This document shows, one piece after another, positions 1 to 8,245 of a stretch of 64,000 bases of DNA. Both the position numbers and the translations under genes were made by a program. The notes below the pieces were generated by a model, which saw only the letters and a list, made by a program, of their open reading frames with translations, was not told the origin of the DNA and made no database searches. This DNA comes from JBBRVP01 sp038246785. Its GTDB lineage: Bacteria; Actinomycetota; Actinomycetes; Jiangellales; Jiangellaceae. Position 1 is the stretch's first letter; every line of letters starts with the position of its first letter. The DNA is taken from contig JBBRVP010000014.1 in NCBI GenBank assembly GCA_038246785.1, forward strand, positions 11,102 through 75,101, written 5' to 3'.

Positions 1-386
1 CGCTCGGCCTCGACGCCCTGACCGCCCGCTACGGCAGACTGGCGAGCCGGCGCTCGCCGGACGGGACACAGGCGTGGCTCAGCTGGGCCGTGCTGCGTGG
101 CGAGGCCGCGGTCGGGACTGTCGAGGCCACGGTGTTGGTGCGCGATCACCCGGTCGCCGTGCTCGCCTGGGTGATCAGCAGTGGGACACAGGGCCGCGGT
201 TACGCCGGCGAGGCCGCCACCGCAGTCCGAGACTGGTTGGCTGCGCATGGCGTCATGCATTACCAGGCGTCCATCGCGCCGGGCCATGCCGCCTCGGAGG
301 CGGTGGCGCGGCGGATCGGCCTGGCGCCCACCGGCGCGCGCACGGCCGAGGGCGAGCGGGTGTGGTCGGGCCGCGCCGGGGGATGA
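1..386 (+). CDS. GNAT-family N-acetyltransferase, C-terminal part (5' end outside window)
   Basis: The frame is already open at base 3 and ends in TGA at 384-386, so only the C-terminal ~127 residues are present. Visible features fit the second half of a GNAT fold: a strand-turn around 'VLAWVISSGTQGRGYAGEA', where the Q/R-G-R-G-Y-A-G-E-A loop is the acetyl-CoA pyrophosphate-binding loop, followed by a helix and a C-terminal 'ASEAVARRIGLAPTG' segment typical of the last helix and strand. GNAT enzymes move an acetyl group from acetyl-CoA to an amine; the substrate cannot be told from this fragment. It is convergent with coaE, whose stop lies 33 bases downstream. Family call is confident, specificity unknown. 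Confidence 0.7.
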   Translation, partial: LGLDALTARYGRLASRRSPDGTQAWLSWAVLRGEAAVGTVEATVLVRDHPVAVLAWVISSGTQGRGYAGEAATAVRDWLAAHGVMHYQASIAPGHAASEAVARRIGLAPTGARTAEGERVWSGRAGG

Positions 387-419
387 CCACGGGTACGGCA
401 CCCCGGGGAGCAGGCCGGA

Positions 420-1043
420 TCAGGACCTGGGTCGGCCGCTGAAGCGCGCCCGAGCGGCGAGGCGCCGCCACAGGGCGTCGACCTGCCACTCGAGGGCGGC
501 CCGATCGCCGGCGTTGTCGAGCACCACGGTGGCCGCCGCCAGCCGCCGCTCCCGGGAGGTCTGGGCGGCGCATCGGCTGCGCGCCTCGTCCTCAGGCATC
601 CCGCGCGCGACGAGCCGCCCGAGCTGGACCTCAGGGGGTACGTCGACGACGACGACCTCGTCGTACGCAGTCTGCTGACCGGTCTCGACCAGCAGCGGTA
701 CGTCATGCACGACGACGGCGGCCGGGTCGGCGGCGACGGCGGCGGCCTCCAGCTCGGCGGCCCGGGCCCTGACCAGCGGGTGCACCACGCCTTCCAGCGC
801 CTGCCGCGCCGCGGGGTCGGCGAAGACGCGCGCCGCGACGGCCGCCCGGTCGAGCGAGCCGTCCGAGCCGAGGACGTGCTCGCCGAGCGCCGCGACGACC
901 GCGAGCAGGCCGGCGCTGCCCGGCGTGACCACCTCGCGGGCGAGGCGGTCGGCGTCGACGAGAACGGCGCCCCGGTCGGCGAGCAGCGCGGAGACGGTGC
1001 TCTTGCCCGACCCGATCCCTCCGGTGAGCCCGACGCGCAGCAC
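420..1043 (-). CDS. coaE: Dephospho-CoA kinase CoaE
   Basis: This is the last enzyme of coenzyme A synthesis; it phosphorylates the 3'-OH of dephospho-CoA using ATP. The protein is 207 aa, matching the family. The N-terminus 'LRVGLTGGIGSGKST' holds the P-loop, followed by 'VDADRLAREV' (substrate-binding DAD) and 'VVVHDVPLLVETG' (conserved PLL-E lid region). I chose the GTG at 1043 because it puts the P-loop at residues 5-14, as in the family; an in-frame start further upstream would add about 34 unrelated residues. A GGAG lies about 13 bases upstream, which is a little far. In many actinobacteria coaE sits directly beside rpsA; here rpsA is 8.5 kb away with the liv genes between them. Confidence 0.93.
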   Translation of the reverse strand: MLRVGLTGGIGSGKSTVSALLADRGAVLVDADRLAREVVTPGSAGLLAVVAALGEHVLGSDGSLDRAAVAARVFADPAARQALEGVVHPLVRARAAELEAAAVAADPAAVVVHDVPLLVETGQQTAYDEVVVVDVPPEVQLGRLVARGMPEDEARSRCAAQTSRERRLAAATVVLDNAGDRAALEWQVDALWRRLAARARFSGRPRS

Positions 1044-1210
1044 CGCGCGGACGCTACTCCTGCAGCGGTGATTCCCACGGCAGCACTCGCTGCATGCGGT
1101 CACACCAGGGCGACGGTGCGCGATGCGCGCCGACCTCCCGCGCATCGCATCGGGGGGTGGCTACACTCGGCCGACGATCGCCCTGACCGGCGTCGGATCC
1201 GGAGGCCGCG

Positions 1211-2548
1211 GTGCGCGCAAGGCTCATGGCATTCCTCGCCGTGTGCTTCGCCGCCTTCCTGCTCGCGCCGAGCGCGTTCGCGCAGGACCAGGGCCAGTCG
1301 ATCAAGGGCACGCTGCGCGGACCCACCGGCCAGCCGGTCGCCGGCGTCACGCTCGTCGTCGCGTCGGGCGGCACCGAGGTCGGCACGACGAAGTCCGCCG
1401 CCGACGGCACGTGGGAGGTAGCCGTTCCGAAGTCCGGCACCTACACGGTGACCCTCGACGTAGCGACCCTTCCGTCGCGCTACCAGCTGCGCAACAAGGG
1501 CGGCGAGACACTCTCCGACGTCGCAGTGAGCACCGGGCAGAAGCGGACGGTGATCTTCCCGCTCGCTCCGGCCGGGACGCAGCAGCAGGGCGGATCGCCC
1601 GGCTCCACCACGTCGGCCTCGCCCGGCGTCGTGTCCGGCGGTGGCGCGGGCGGCAGCACGGGCTTCGCGACCCGGTTCGCCCAGCTCGTCGTCGAGGGCA
1701 TCAAGTTCGGCGCGATCATCGCCATCACGGCGATCGGGCTGTCCCTCATCTTCGGCACCACCGGTCTGATCAACTTCGCGCAGGGCGAGATGGTGACGAT
1801 CGGCGCCATGGTGGCCTTCTTCTTCAGCACGAGCCCCTTCCACCTCCCGCTCGTCGTGGCGACGCTGCTGGCGATCGTGGTCGGCGCCGGCGTCGGAGGG
1901 GCGATGGAGCGCGGCATCTGGCGACCGATGCGGCGGCGTGGGTCGGGGCTGATCCAGATGTTCATCATCTCGATCGGCCTGTCGCTGCTGATCCGCCACA
2001 CGCTGCTCGTCGTGTTCGGCTCGCGGCGCTCGCAGTACTCCGAGTTCACCGTGCAGCGGCCGCTCGAGCTCGGCCCGGTCAGCATCACGCCGCGGGACCT
2101 CGTCGTGACGCTCCTCTGCTTCGCGGTCCTGGGCGCGGTGGCGTTCGTGCTGCTGAGGACCCGCATCGGCAAGGCGATGCGGGCCGTGGCGGACAACCGT
2201 GACCTGGCCGAGGCCTCCGGCATCGACGTCGACTGGGTCGTCCTCGTCGTGTGGCTGGCCGGCGGCGGCCTGGCTGCCCTGGGCGGCGTGCTCTTCGGCC
2301 TGACCACAGCCATCTACTGGGACATGGGGTTCAACCTGCTGCTGCTGATGTTCGCCGGCGTGATCCTCGGTGGCCTGGGCAGCGCCTTCGGTGCCGTCGT
2401 CGGCAGCCTTGTCGTCGGACTGGTCGCGCAGCTGTCGACGCTGTGGTTCAGCCCCGAGTTGCAGAACGCCTGGGCTCTGCTGGCCTTGATCGTCGTCCTG
2501 CTCATCAGGCCGCAGGGCATCCTCGGCAAGTCCGAGCGGGCAGGGTAG
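1211..2548 (+). CDS. livH: Branched-chain amino acid ABC transporter permease LivH with N-terminal secreted Ig-like domain
   Basis: This is an inner-membrane permease of the Liv (HAAT) family, here 445 aa against the usual ~290-310. The extra N-terminus is visible: a signal peptide at residues 1-24 ending AFA before QDQ, then a ~85-residue beta-rich module ('GTLRGPTGQPVAGVTLVV', 'AADGTWEVAVPKSGTYTV') that looks like a carboxypeptidase regulatory-like/transthyretin fold, and a Gly/Ser/Thr linker at about 118-150. From about 155 the canonical LivH begins, with 'GLSLIFGTTGLINFAQGE' and 'FAGVILGGLGSAFGAVVGS'. GTG at 1211 follows GGAGG by 5 bases. It heads livH-livM-livG-livF. The topology implies that the Ig-like module faces the outside of the membrane. 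Permease call is sure; the domain's role is unknown. Confidence 0.9.
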   Translation: MRARLMAFLAVCFAAFLLAPSAFAQDQGQSIKGTLRGPTGQPVAGVTLVVASGGTEVGTTKSAADGTWEVAVPKSGTYTVTLDVATLPSRYQLRNKGGETLSDVAVSTGQKRTVIFPLAPAGTQQQGGSPGSTTSASPGVVSGGGAGGSTGFATRFAQLVVEGIKFGAIIAITAIGLSLIFGTTGLINFAQGEMVTIGAMVAFFFSTSPFHLPLVVATLLAIVVGAGVGGAMERGIWRPMRRRGSGLIQMFIISIGLSLLIRHTLLVVFGSRRSQYSEFTVQRPLELGPVSITPRDLVVTLLCFAVLGAVAFVLLRTRIGKAMRAVADNRDLAEASGIDVDWVVLVVWLAGGGLAALGGVLFGLTTAIYWDMGFNLLLLMFAGVILGGLGSAFGAVVGSLVVGLVAQLSTLWFSPELQNAWALLALIVVLLIRPQGILGKSERAG

Positions 2549-2557
2549 GAGCCAAGA

Positions 2558-3550
2558 ATGGACTACCTCGGCATCCTCGGCAACGCGGTCCGTGGCATGT
2601 TCGGCCCCGAGGCAGCGATCTACGCGCTGGCCGCCGTCGGGCTCAACGTGCAGTTCGGCTACACCGGCCTGCTGAACTTCGGCCAGGTGGCGTTCATGCT
2701 CGTCGGCGCGTACGGGGTGGCGGTCGGCGTCGCGACGTTCGGGTGGTCGCTGTGGCTCGGCGTCCTGCTCGGCATCGCCTGCGCCGTGGTCCTGGCGTTC
2801 TTCCTCGGTGTCCCGACGCTCCGGCTGCGCGGGGACTACCTCGCCATCGCCACGATCGCCGCCGGAGAGGTGCTCCGCTACGTCTACCGCTCGACGTACG
2901 CGGCTCCGGTGACCGGCGGCGTGTTCGGCCTGCGCCAGTTCGCCAACGACTTCTTCGCCCTCAACCCGATACCGCCCGGCCGGTACGGCTTCGGTCCGGT
3001 CGACTTCGACTCCCGCTCGCTGTGGGTGATGATCGTCGCCTGGGCCCTGGTGGCGCTCGCGTCGCTGCTCGTCTTCCTGCTCGTCCGCAGCCCGTGGGGA
3101 CGGGTGCTGCGCTCGGTCCGGGAGGACGAGCTGGCCGCCCGCAGCCTGGGCAAGAACGTCTACTGGTTCAAGATGCAGAGCCTCATCCTCGGTGGCGTCA
3201 TCGGTGCCGTCGCCGGCTCCATGCTCGCGATCAACGTGCAGTCGGTGACGCCGGACAGCTACAACCCGGTGGTGACGTTCTACCTCTACGCCATCGTGAT
3301 CCTCGGCGGGGCGGCGCGGATCTTCGGGCCGATCCTCGGCTCGATCATCTTCTGGTTCCTCATCACGTTCGTGGATGCCTTCCTGCGCCAGGCGGTTGGC
3401 TCCGGGGTCATCCCCAGCAGCATCATCTCGGGAGCCGACGTGGGGGCGGTCCGCTTCGCCTTCGTCGGGCTGGGACTGATGCTGCTCATGGTGTTCCGGC
3501 CCGCCGGCATCCTGGGCGACCGCAAGGAGCTGCGACTCGATGTCCGCTGA
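2558..3550 (+). CDS. livM: Branched-chain amino acid ABC transporter permease LivM
   Basis: This is the second permease subunit (330 aa) of the Liv importer. Hallmarks are 'GLNVQFGYTGLLNFGQVAFM' near the N-terminus, 'LRLRGDYLAIATIAAGEVLRY' (the conserved L-R-G-D-Y segment) and a late 'LGGAARIFGPILGS' that matches the EAA-like loop contacting the ATPase. Several hydrophobic helices span the length. It starts 9 bases after the livH stop, and its last 11 bases overlap the livG start at 3540, so the genes are probably translationally coupled. Length and motifs match LivM closely. Confidence 0.93.
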   Translation: MDYLGILGNAVRGMFGPEAAIYALAAVGLNVQFGYTGLLNFGQVAFMLVGAYGVAVGVATFGWSLWLGVLLGIACAVVLAFFLGVPTLRLRGDYLAIATIAAGEVLRYVYRSTYAAPVTGGVFGLRQFANDFFALNPIPPGRYGFGPVDFDSRSLWVMIVAWALVALASLLVFLLVRSPWGRVLRSVREDELAARSLGKNVYWFKMQSLILGGVIGAVAGSMLAINVQSVTPDSYNPVVTFYLYAIVILGGAARIFGPILGSIIFWFLITFVDAFLRQAVGSGVIPSSIISGADVGAVRFAFVGLGLMLLMVFRPAGILGDRKELRLDVR

Positions 3551-4565
3551 CGTCTCGACGCCGCCACCCGCCGGCACCGGCGCGACCGGTCCGGCGGGCC
3601 TGTCCGGCGTGGCACCGGAGACCGGGGTCTCCAAGCCGGACCCCATCCTGGTCGCCCACGAGATGAGGCGGATGTTCGGGGGCCTGCGCGCCGTCGACGC
3701 CGACCACATCGAGGTGCAGCGCGGCACGGTGACCTCGCTGATCGGGCCCAACGGTGCCGGCAAGTCCACGTTCTTCAACCTCGTCACCGGCTTCGACAAG
3801 CCGACGACCGGGACCTGGACGTTCGACGGCCGACCGCTGGCCGGTCTGTCCGCCTATCGCATCGCCCGACTCGGCATGGTCCGGACCTTCCAGCTCACGA
3901 AGACGCTCATGCGGCTCACGACCCTCGAGAACCTCATGCTCGGCGCCACCGACCAGCGTGGCGAGCGTTTCCTCCCGGCGATCTTCCGGCCCAGCTGGCT
4001 GGCGCAGGAGAAGGAGGTCGAGCAGCGGGCCGACGAGCTGCTCGACCGGTTCCAGCTCACCCACATGCGTGACGAGTTCGCCGGCACCATGTCCGGAGGT
4101 CAGCGCAAGCTGCTGGAGATGGCCCGCGCTCTCATGGTCCGCCCCAACCTGCTCATGGTGGACGAGCCGATGGCGGGCGTGAACCCGGCGCTGCGGCAGC
4201 GGCTGCTCGAGCACCTCTCCGAGCTCCGCGCCGATGGCATGACGATCATGCTCGTCGAGCACGACATGGACGTCGTCATGGAGATCAGCGACTGGATCGT
4301 CTGCTTCGCCGAGGGGCGGGTCATCGCCGAGGGCAGGCCGCGCGACATCCGCTCGAACACCGCGGTCATCGATGCCTACCTGGGTGCGCACCGCGGACTG
4401 CCCGCCGAGGGAGCGAGCGCGGACACGGCCACCGCCGAGCACGCAGCCACCCCCGCGGAAGCGGACCAGTCGGCTACCGAGTCGACGACGGGCCAGGCAG
4501 CGCCCGACCCGCCCGAGCGTTCCGCTGCCCCGCCCCCGCCGGCCCGACCGGAGGACACCGAATGA
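3540..4565 (+). CDS. livG: Branched-chain amino acid ABC transporter ATP-binding protein LivG
   Basis: This is an ATPase subunit of the Liv importer, on the cytoplasmic face. Walker A 'GPNGAGKST' is at residues 69-77. LivG-type 'RTFQLTKTLMRLTTLENLMLG' follows, then signature 'MSGGQRKLLEMARAL', Walker B 'LLMVDEPMAGV', and 'LVEHDMDVVMEISDWIVCFAEGRVIAEG' with the switch His. At 341 aa it is longer than the usual ~250-260. The excess is a ~35-residue Pro/Ala/Thr-rich N-terminus and a ~55-residue Ala/Thr/Glu/Pro-rich C-terminal tail, both low-complexity and probably disordered. It overlaps livM by 11 bases and livF by 4 bases (ATGA). Confidence 0.93.
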   Translation: MSADVSTPPPAGTGATGPAGLSGVAPETGVSKPDPILVAHEMRRMFGGLRAVDADHIEVQRGTVTSLIGPNGAGKSTFFNLVTGFDKPTTGTWTFDGRPLAGLSAYRIARLGMVRTFQLTKTLMRLTTLENLMLGATDQRGERFLPAIFRPSWLAQEKEVEQRADELLDRFQLTHMRDEFAGTMSGGQRKLLEMARALMVRPNLLMVDEPMAGVNPALRQRLLEHLSELRADGMTIMLVEHDMDVVMEISDWIVCFAEGRVIAEGRPRDIRSNTAVIDAYLGAHRGLPAEGASADTATAEHAATPAEADQSATESTTGQAAPDPPERSAAPPPPARPEDTE

Positions 4566-5344
4566 GCGACACCAGCGACGTGGGCGAGGTGGGGGACGTG
4601 GCATCGACCGATGAGCGTGGCGAGGTGATGCTCGCCGCGGAAGACCTCGTCGCCGGCTATCTCCCTGAGGTCAACATCCTCGACGGCTGCAACGTCGAGG
4701 TCCACCGCGGTGAGCTGGTCGGGATCATCGGGCCCAACGGCGCCGGCAAGTCGACCTTGATCAAGGCGATGTTCGGGCTCGTCCCCGTGCGTGGAGGCCG
4801 GGTCATGCTCGGATCGGACGACGTGAGCGGGCTTCCCGCGCACCGGTTGGTCGCGATGGGTCTGGGCTACGTGCCGCAGAACAACAACGTGTTCCCCTCA
4901 CTGACCATCCAGGAAAACCTCGAGATGGGGTTGTTCCTGCGGCCCAAGGAGTTTGCGGAGCGCTACGCCGTGGTCACCGACCTCTTCCCGCTGCTAGACC
5001 AGCGCAAGGCCCAGAAGTGCTCCACGCTGTCCGGTGGCGAGCGTCAGGTCGTGGCGATGGGGCGGGCGCTCATGACCGACCCCCAGGTGCTGTTCCTCGA
5101 CGAGCCGTCGGCCGGGCTGTCCCCGATGATGCAGGACACCGTCTTCACGTCGATCCAGCGGATCAACGAGGCTGGCGTGTCGATCCTCATGGTCGAGCAG
5201 AACGCCCGGCACTGCCTCGAGATCGCCGACCGCGGCTACGTGCTCGACCAAGGACACAACGCCTACACCGGCACCGGACGCGAGCTGCTCGGCGACCCCA
5301 AGGTGATCGAGCTCTACCTCGGCACGCTCGCCCGCGTCGGCTGA
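4562..5344 (+). CDS. livF: Branched-chain amino acid ABC transporter ATP-binding protein LivF
   Basis: This is the second ATPase of the Liv importer (260 aa). Walker A 'GPNGAGKST' is at residues 57-65. The LivF-typical 'GLGYVPQNNNVFPSLTIQENLEMG' (Q-loop region) follows, then signature 'LSGGERQVVAMGRAL', Walker B 'LFLDEPSAGL' and switch His in 'RHCLEIADRGYVLDQG'. The first ~20 residues are an acidic extension before the domain proper. Its ATG overlaps the livG stop by 4 bases. It is the last gene of the + strand liv run; the matching binding protein gene livK lies 0.7 kb away on the other strand. Confidence 0.93.
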   Translation: MSDTSDVGEVGDVASTDERGEVMLAAEDLVAGYLPEVNILDGCNVEVHRGELVGIIGPNGAGKSTLIKAMFGLVPVRGGRVMLGSDDVSGLPAHRLVAMGLGYVPQNNNVFPSLTIQENLEMGLFLRPKEFAERYAVVTDLFPLLDQRKAQKCSTLSGGERQVVAMGRALMTDPQVLFLDEPSAGLSPMMQDTVFTSIQRINEAGVSILMVEQNARHCLEIADRGYVLDQGHNAYTGTGRELLGDPKVIELYLGTLARVG

Positions 5345-5370
5345 CGAGGCGTCCGGGTCGTCCCGGCCGG

Positions 5371-5826
5371 TCACTCGCTCTCGGCGAGCCCCGCGAGCCG
5401 GTCCAGCGAGGCCTGGAGCCTGTCGGCCGTGGTCGCGCGAGCCCGCGGAAGACGCGCCTGGTCGGTCAGCTCGGTCCAGTCGTAGGTGTGGGTGACGCGC
5501 GTCCGCGAGGGGCCGACCGGCTCGAGCTGCCACCGCCACAGGTGTCCTGGCGGCTGCTGGCCGGGCTCGGCGGGTCTCCACGCGATGCGGCGGCCCTCCT
5601 CGAACTCGACCACGTGGTTTTCCCGCACATTCCCTTTCGTGGTCGTCATGGTGAACGCCGCGCCGACGCCACGGACTCGCTGCCCGTCTGCTGCCTCAGC
5701 GAGGTTGTCGTTGCCGTCCCAGCGCGGCTGTTGAGCGGGGTCGGCAATGAGCTCGAAGATCTGCTCGGCGCCGGCCGCGATCTCCCGGCTGGCGGAGACA
5801 ACGCGCGGAGGTTCGTGACCGGTCAT
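5371..5826 (-). CDS. SRPBCC (START-like) family protein
   Basis: This is a 151-aa hydrophobic-cavity fold protein. Seen: 'VVSASREIAAGAEQIFELIADPAQQPRWDGNDN' at the N-terminus, the standard opening of polyketide cyclase/START-like proteins (strand, helix, 'I-F-x-L-I-A-D-P-x-x-x-P-x-W'), followed by 'TRVTHTYDWTEL' and a C-terminal long helix. I chose the ATG at 5826 (MTGHEPP) over one 10 codons upstream because the extra residues fit nothing in the family. The ligand is unknown. It converges on livF (26-base gap) and lies downstream of livK on the same strand, but with a ~195-base gap containing a strong hairpin, so co-transcription is doubtful. Confidence 0.8.
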   Translation of the reverse strand: MTGHEPPRVVSASREIAAGAEQIFELIADPAQQPRWDGNDNLAEAADGQRVRGVGAAFTMTTTKGNVRENHVVEFEEGRRIAWRPAEPGQQPPGHLWRWQLEPVGPSRTRVTHTYDWTELTDQARLPRARATTADRLQASLDRLAGLAESE

Positions 5827-5931
5827 GCCGGCATCGAAGCACGTGGCGGATCGCATCGCCCCGGCAGGCTCGGCACCAGAAGTCCCCCCGGCGGCGCAGC
5901 GGACTCGACGACAGCGGCCCTCGACGGCAGC

Positions 5932-5960
5932 GGCCCGGCCGCGACGAGCGCGGCCGGGCC
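5932..5960 (-). terminator. GC-rich hairpin downstream of livK
   Basis: A perfect 12-bp inverted repeat (GGCCCGGCCGCG at 5932-5943 against 5949-5960) with a 5-base loop lies ~63 bases past the livK stop. It has no T-run; such U-less hairpins are often proposed as actinobacterial terminators. Structure is seen, function inferred. Confidence 0.45.
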
Positions 5961-6022
5961 ACTAGCGTCGTGCAAGGAGGTACAGACGCCGGGCGCGCCT
6001 GGGTCCCACCCCCGGGGGAGGG

Positions 6023-7297
6023 TCAGCTGGCCGGCTTGGCCTCCTTGGTGCCGAGGGTCTTGAGCTTGCCGGTGGCGTCGTAGCCGTAGATCTCGATCGT
6101 GGCGCTGCCCGGCTCGCCAGCGTCGGTGAAGTCGAGCGGACCGCTCGCACCGTCGTAGTCGATGTCCGTGCCCGCATCGATGAGCTTCTTGCACGACGCG
6201 AAGTCCTTGCACTTCTCGCCGTCCTTGGTGACACCGATGACGTCGGACTTGAACTTGTTGGCGTCGGTGGACTTGGCGACCTCGGCGGCAAGGGCGATGA
6301 TGTTCACGCAGTCGTAGATCTGCGGCGCGTACTGCAGCTCCTTCAGGTCAGGAGCAAACTTCTTCAGCGCCGCGGTGAACCCGGGGTTGTCCGCCGACGC
6401 CGGCGCGGTGCCCTTCATCCCGTTGAGGACCGCCGGGTTGGACGGGTCGACGAGCTTGGCCAGGTCGGTGTTGCGCAGGCCGTCGGCGCCGTAGACGCCC
6501 ACCTTGGCGGGACCCAGGTTGGACTCGATGAGGCCCTTGAGGATCTGCTTGCCCTCCTCGAAGGCGATGACGACGACTGCGTCGGGCTGCGCACTGGCGA
6601 TCTTCTGCACGGTCGAGTCGAAGTTGGTCGTCTTCGGGTCGTAGGTGCTGTTGAGCGCCACCGTCGCGCCGGCGGCCTCGAGCGCCTTGGCGGTGGCGTC
6701 GGCGAGGCCGCGGCCGTAGTCGTCGGCGCGGGCCACGATCGCAATCTTGCTGTGCCCGTCGTTGACGATCGTGTCGGCGAGCACCGGCCCCTGCAGCGCG
6801 TCCGAAGGTGCCGTGCGGAAGTAGAGGCCGTTGTCCTTGTAGTCGGTGAAGGTGGGGGCCGTGTTGGATCCGGAGCACTGGGCGACGCCGGCCCCGGTCA
6901 CCTTGTCGATGATGGCGAGGGACATGCCAGACGCCGCCGCGCCGATGATGGCGCTGACGCCGGACGCAAGCACCCGGTCGGCCGCCTGCGCCGCGAGCGC
7001 CTGGTCGTTGGCCTCGTCACCGGCGACCGGGTCCGGGATGTCGTTGCCCAGCACTCCTCCGGCCTGGTTGATCTGGCTGATCGCGTACTTCATGCCCTGA
7101 ATCTGGGGTGGCCCGAGGAACGCGAGGTCACCGGTCTCTGGCAGGACGTAGCCGAGCTTGAGCGTCTCGTTGACCGCGCCCCCGGTGCCGCTCGGGCTCG
7201 CGCCTCCCGCCGACGTGTCGTTGCTGCCACAGCCCGCAACGAGCAAGGCAGCGGCAGCCGCCAAGCTGGCGGCCCTCAGGTGGTTAGCTGTTCGCAT
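6023..7297 (-). CDS. livK: Branched-chain amino acid ABC transporter substrate-binding lipoprotein LivK
   Basis: This is an extracytoplasmic binding protein (424 aa) for the Liv importer. Residues 1-23 form a lipoprotein signal with lipobox LVAGC (Cys23), followed by a Ser/Gly-rich spacer. The mature part has the periplasmic-binding-protein type I fold: 'LKLGYVLPETGDLAFLGPPQIQGMKYAI', 'ASGVSAIIGAAASGMSLAI' and 'IAIVARADDYGRGLADA'. The ATG at 7297 follows AAGGAG by 7 bases; upstream in-frame starts lack a signal peptide. It is encoded convergently to livHMGF, which is unusual because livK normally heads the operon, so its expression can be set separately. Substrate preference (Leu/Ile/Val or another amide) cannot be fixed from sequence alone. 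Confidence 0.9.
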   Translation of the reverse strand: MRTANHLRAASLAAAAALLVAGCGSNDTSAGGASPSGTGGAVNETLKLGYVLPETGDLAFLGPPQIQGMKYAISQINQAGGVLGNDIPDPVAGDEANDQALAAQAADRVLASGVSAIIGAAASGMSLAIIDKVTGAGVAQCSGSNTAPTFTDYKDNGLYFRTAPSDALQGPVLADTIVNDGHSKIAIVARADDYGRGLADATAKALEAAGATVALNSTYDPKTTNFDSTVQKIASAQPDAVVVIAFEEGKQILKGLIESNLGPAKVGVYGADGLRNTDLAKLVDPSNPAVLNGMKGTAPASADNPGFTAALKKFAPDLKELQYAPQIYDCVNIIALAAEVAKSTDANKFKSDVIGVTKDGEKCKDFASCKKLIDAGTDIDYDGASGPLDFTDAGEPGSATIEIYGYDATGKLKTLGTKEAKPAS

Positions 7298-7379
7298 TCC
7301 GTACTCCTTCACTGACTGACCGTGACGCGTTAGCCGGTGGCCATCGCGGGACGCTCGGCGACGTCCGGGTCCGGCCAAC

Positions 7380-7408
7380 ATAGTCGAGCGGACCACGGTT
7401 ATCAGCAA
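7380..7408 (-). promoter_or_regulatory. Candidate livK promoter with GTTATCAG direct repeats
   Basis: On the minus strand, TTGCTG (7403-7408) and GACTAT (7380-7385) are separated by exactly 17 bases, about 83 bases before the livK ATG. An 8-base word GTTATCAG (plus-strand reading) occurs at 7398-7405, over the -35, and again at 7422-7429, 24 bases apart. The pair may be a regulator site. This is by eye only. Confidence 0.4.
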
Positions 7409-7508
7409 TCGTGACTCATGTGTTATCAGGCGGCGGTAATTGACATCGCCCAACTCCCACCATGTGCGGCACGCGAGCGGGTGGCTGCGCGAGCCGGGGA
7501 CGCTGCCG

Positions 7509-8150
7509 CTACGGCGAGGGCGAAGCGCCGAGGCGCAGCACGCGCTGAGCCAGCCCGATCAGCGCCACCTTGACCGCCGGCGCGGGCACCACCCCCGCGC
7601 GGATGCTCACGACGAGCGTCCGCGCGCCGTCCGCGAGCACGTACGAGCTGCCGGTCCGGTCGCTCAGCAGGTAGCCCCGCCGCCCATGCAGGGTGAACGG
7701 GTAGACGTGGTCTCCCCCGCCGGCGGCCGTCTGCACCGTGAGGGCGACCCGCGCGTCGGCGTCAGCCGCCTGCCGGTAGCGCACCAGGCTCACCTCCATC
7801 CGCACGACGTCGGGCTTCCCGTCCTTGCCCACCGTCACGCCGTACCCGCAGGTCGTGCGCTCGAGCCGTCCGGAGGAGCGGACCGGTCCCGCGTAGACGA
7901 AGCTCACGCTCCCGGGCAGCGGGCGCGCACCGATGGCGGCGGCGATCGCGCCGGGAGGGACGAGCTCGGCACAGGTGCGCGGGAAGGCGGCCGTCGTAGC
8001 GGAGGGCGCGCTCGTCGGGCTGGGCGTGGACTTCGCCGTCGGCGAGGGGGTCCCGAGCACGTCGTCGATGGTCTTCGGCTGCTGCGAGCAGCCGGTCAGG
8101 GCGAGGACCACCCCCGCCGTCAGCACCACCGCTCGCCGCACAGCACCCAC
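7509..8150 (-). CDS. Hypothetical secreted lipoprotein
   Basis: I do not recognise a named family. The predicted protein (213 aa from the GTG at 8150) starts with a charged n-region, a hydrophobic stretch and lipobox ALTGC (Cys21), then a Pro/Ser/Thr-rich linker with 'SPTAKSTPSPTSAPS'. The globular part begins near 'TCAELVPPGAIAAAIG', a layout common in actinobacterial DUF3558-like lipoproteins ('C-x-L-V-x-x-x-x-I-x-x-A-I-G', later 'TTCGYGV'). Two cysteines in these motifs could pair. A GTG three codons downstream (8141) or one at 8192 are alternative starts; none has a strong ribosome-binding site. It is divergent from the ligase gene that follows. Confidence 0.7.
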   Translation of the reverse strand: MGAVRRAVVLTAGVVLALTGCSQQPKTIDDVLGTPSPTAKSTPSPTSAPSATTAAFPRTCAELVPPGAIAAAIGARPLPGSVSFVYAGPVRSSGRLERTTCGYGVTVGKDGKPDVVRMEVSLVRYRQAADADARVALTVQTAAGGGDHVYPFTLHGRRGYLLSDRTGSSYVLADGARTLVVSIRAGVVPAPAVKVALIGLAQRVLRLGASPSP

Positions 8151-8245
8151 CCGCGTCCCGGGGAGCCCCGGTGCGCTCCCTGCACTCGACACGGTACGGG
8201 AGGATCGGCGCGCAGCCCGCTCGCCGTACCGGAGGTGACCCGACC

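Noticed and set aside
1100..3799. 899-residue minus-strand open frame opposite livH/livM
   Set aside because: Antisense shadow of two well-supported genes; composition is Arg/Asp/His-rich low complexity with no domain. Such long shadows are expected at this GC content.
5345..5370. Terminator after livF (CCGGGTCGTCCCGG)
   Set aside because: Only a 5-bp stem with no T-run; too weak to claim.
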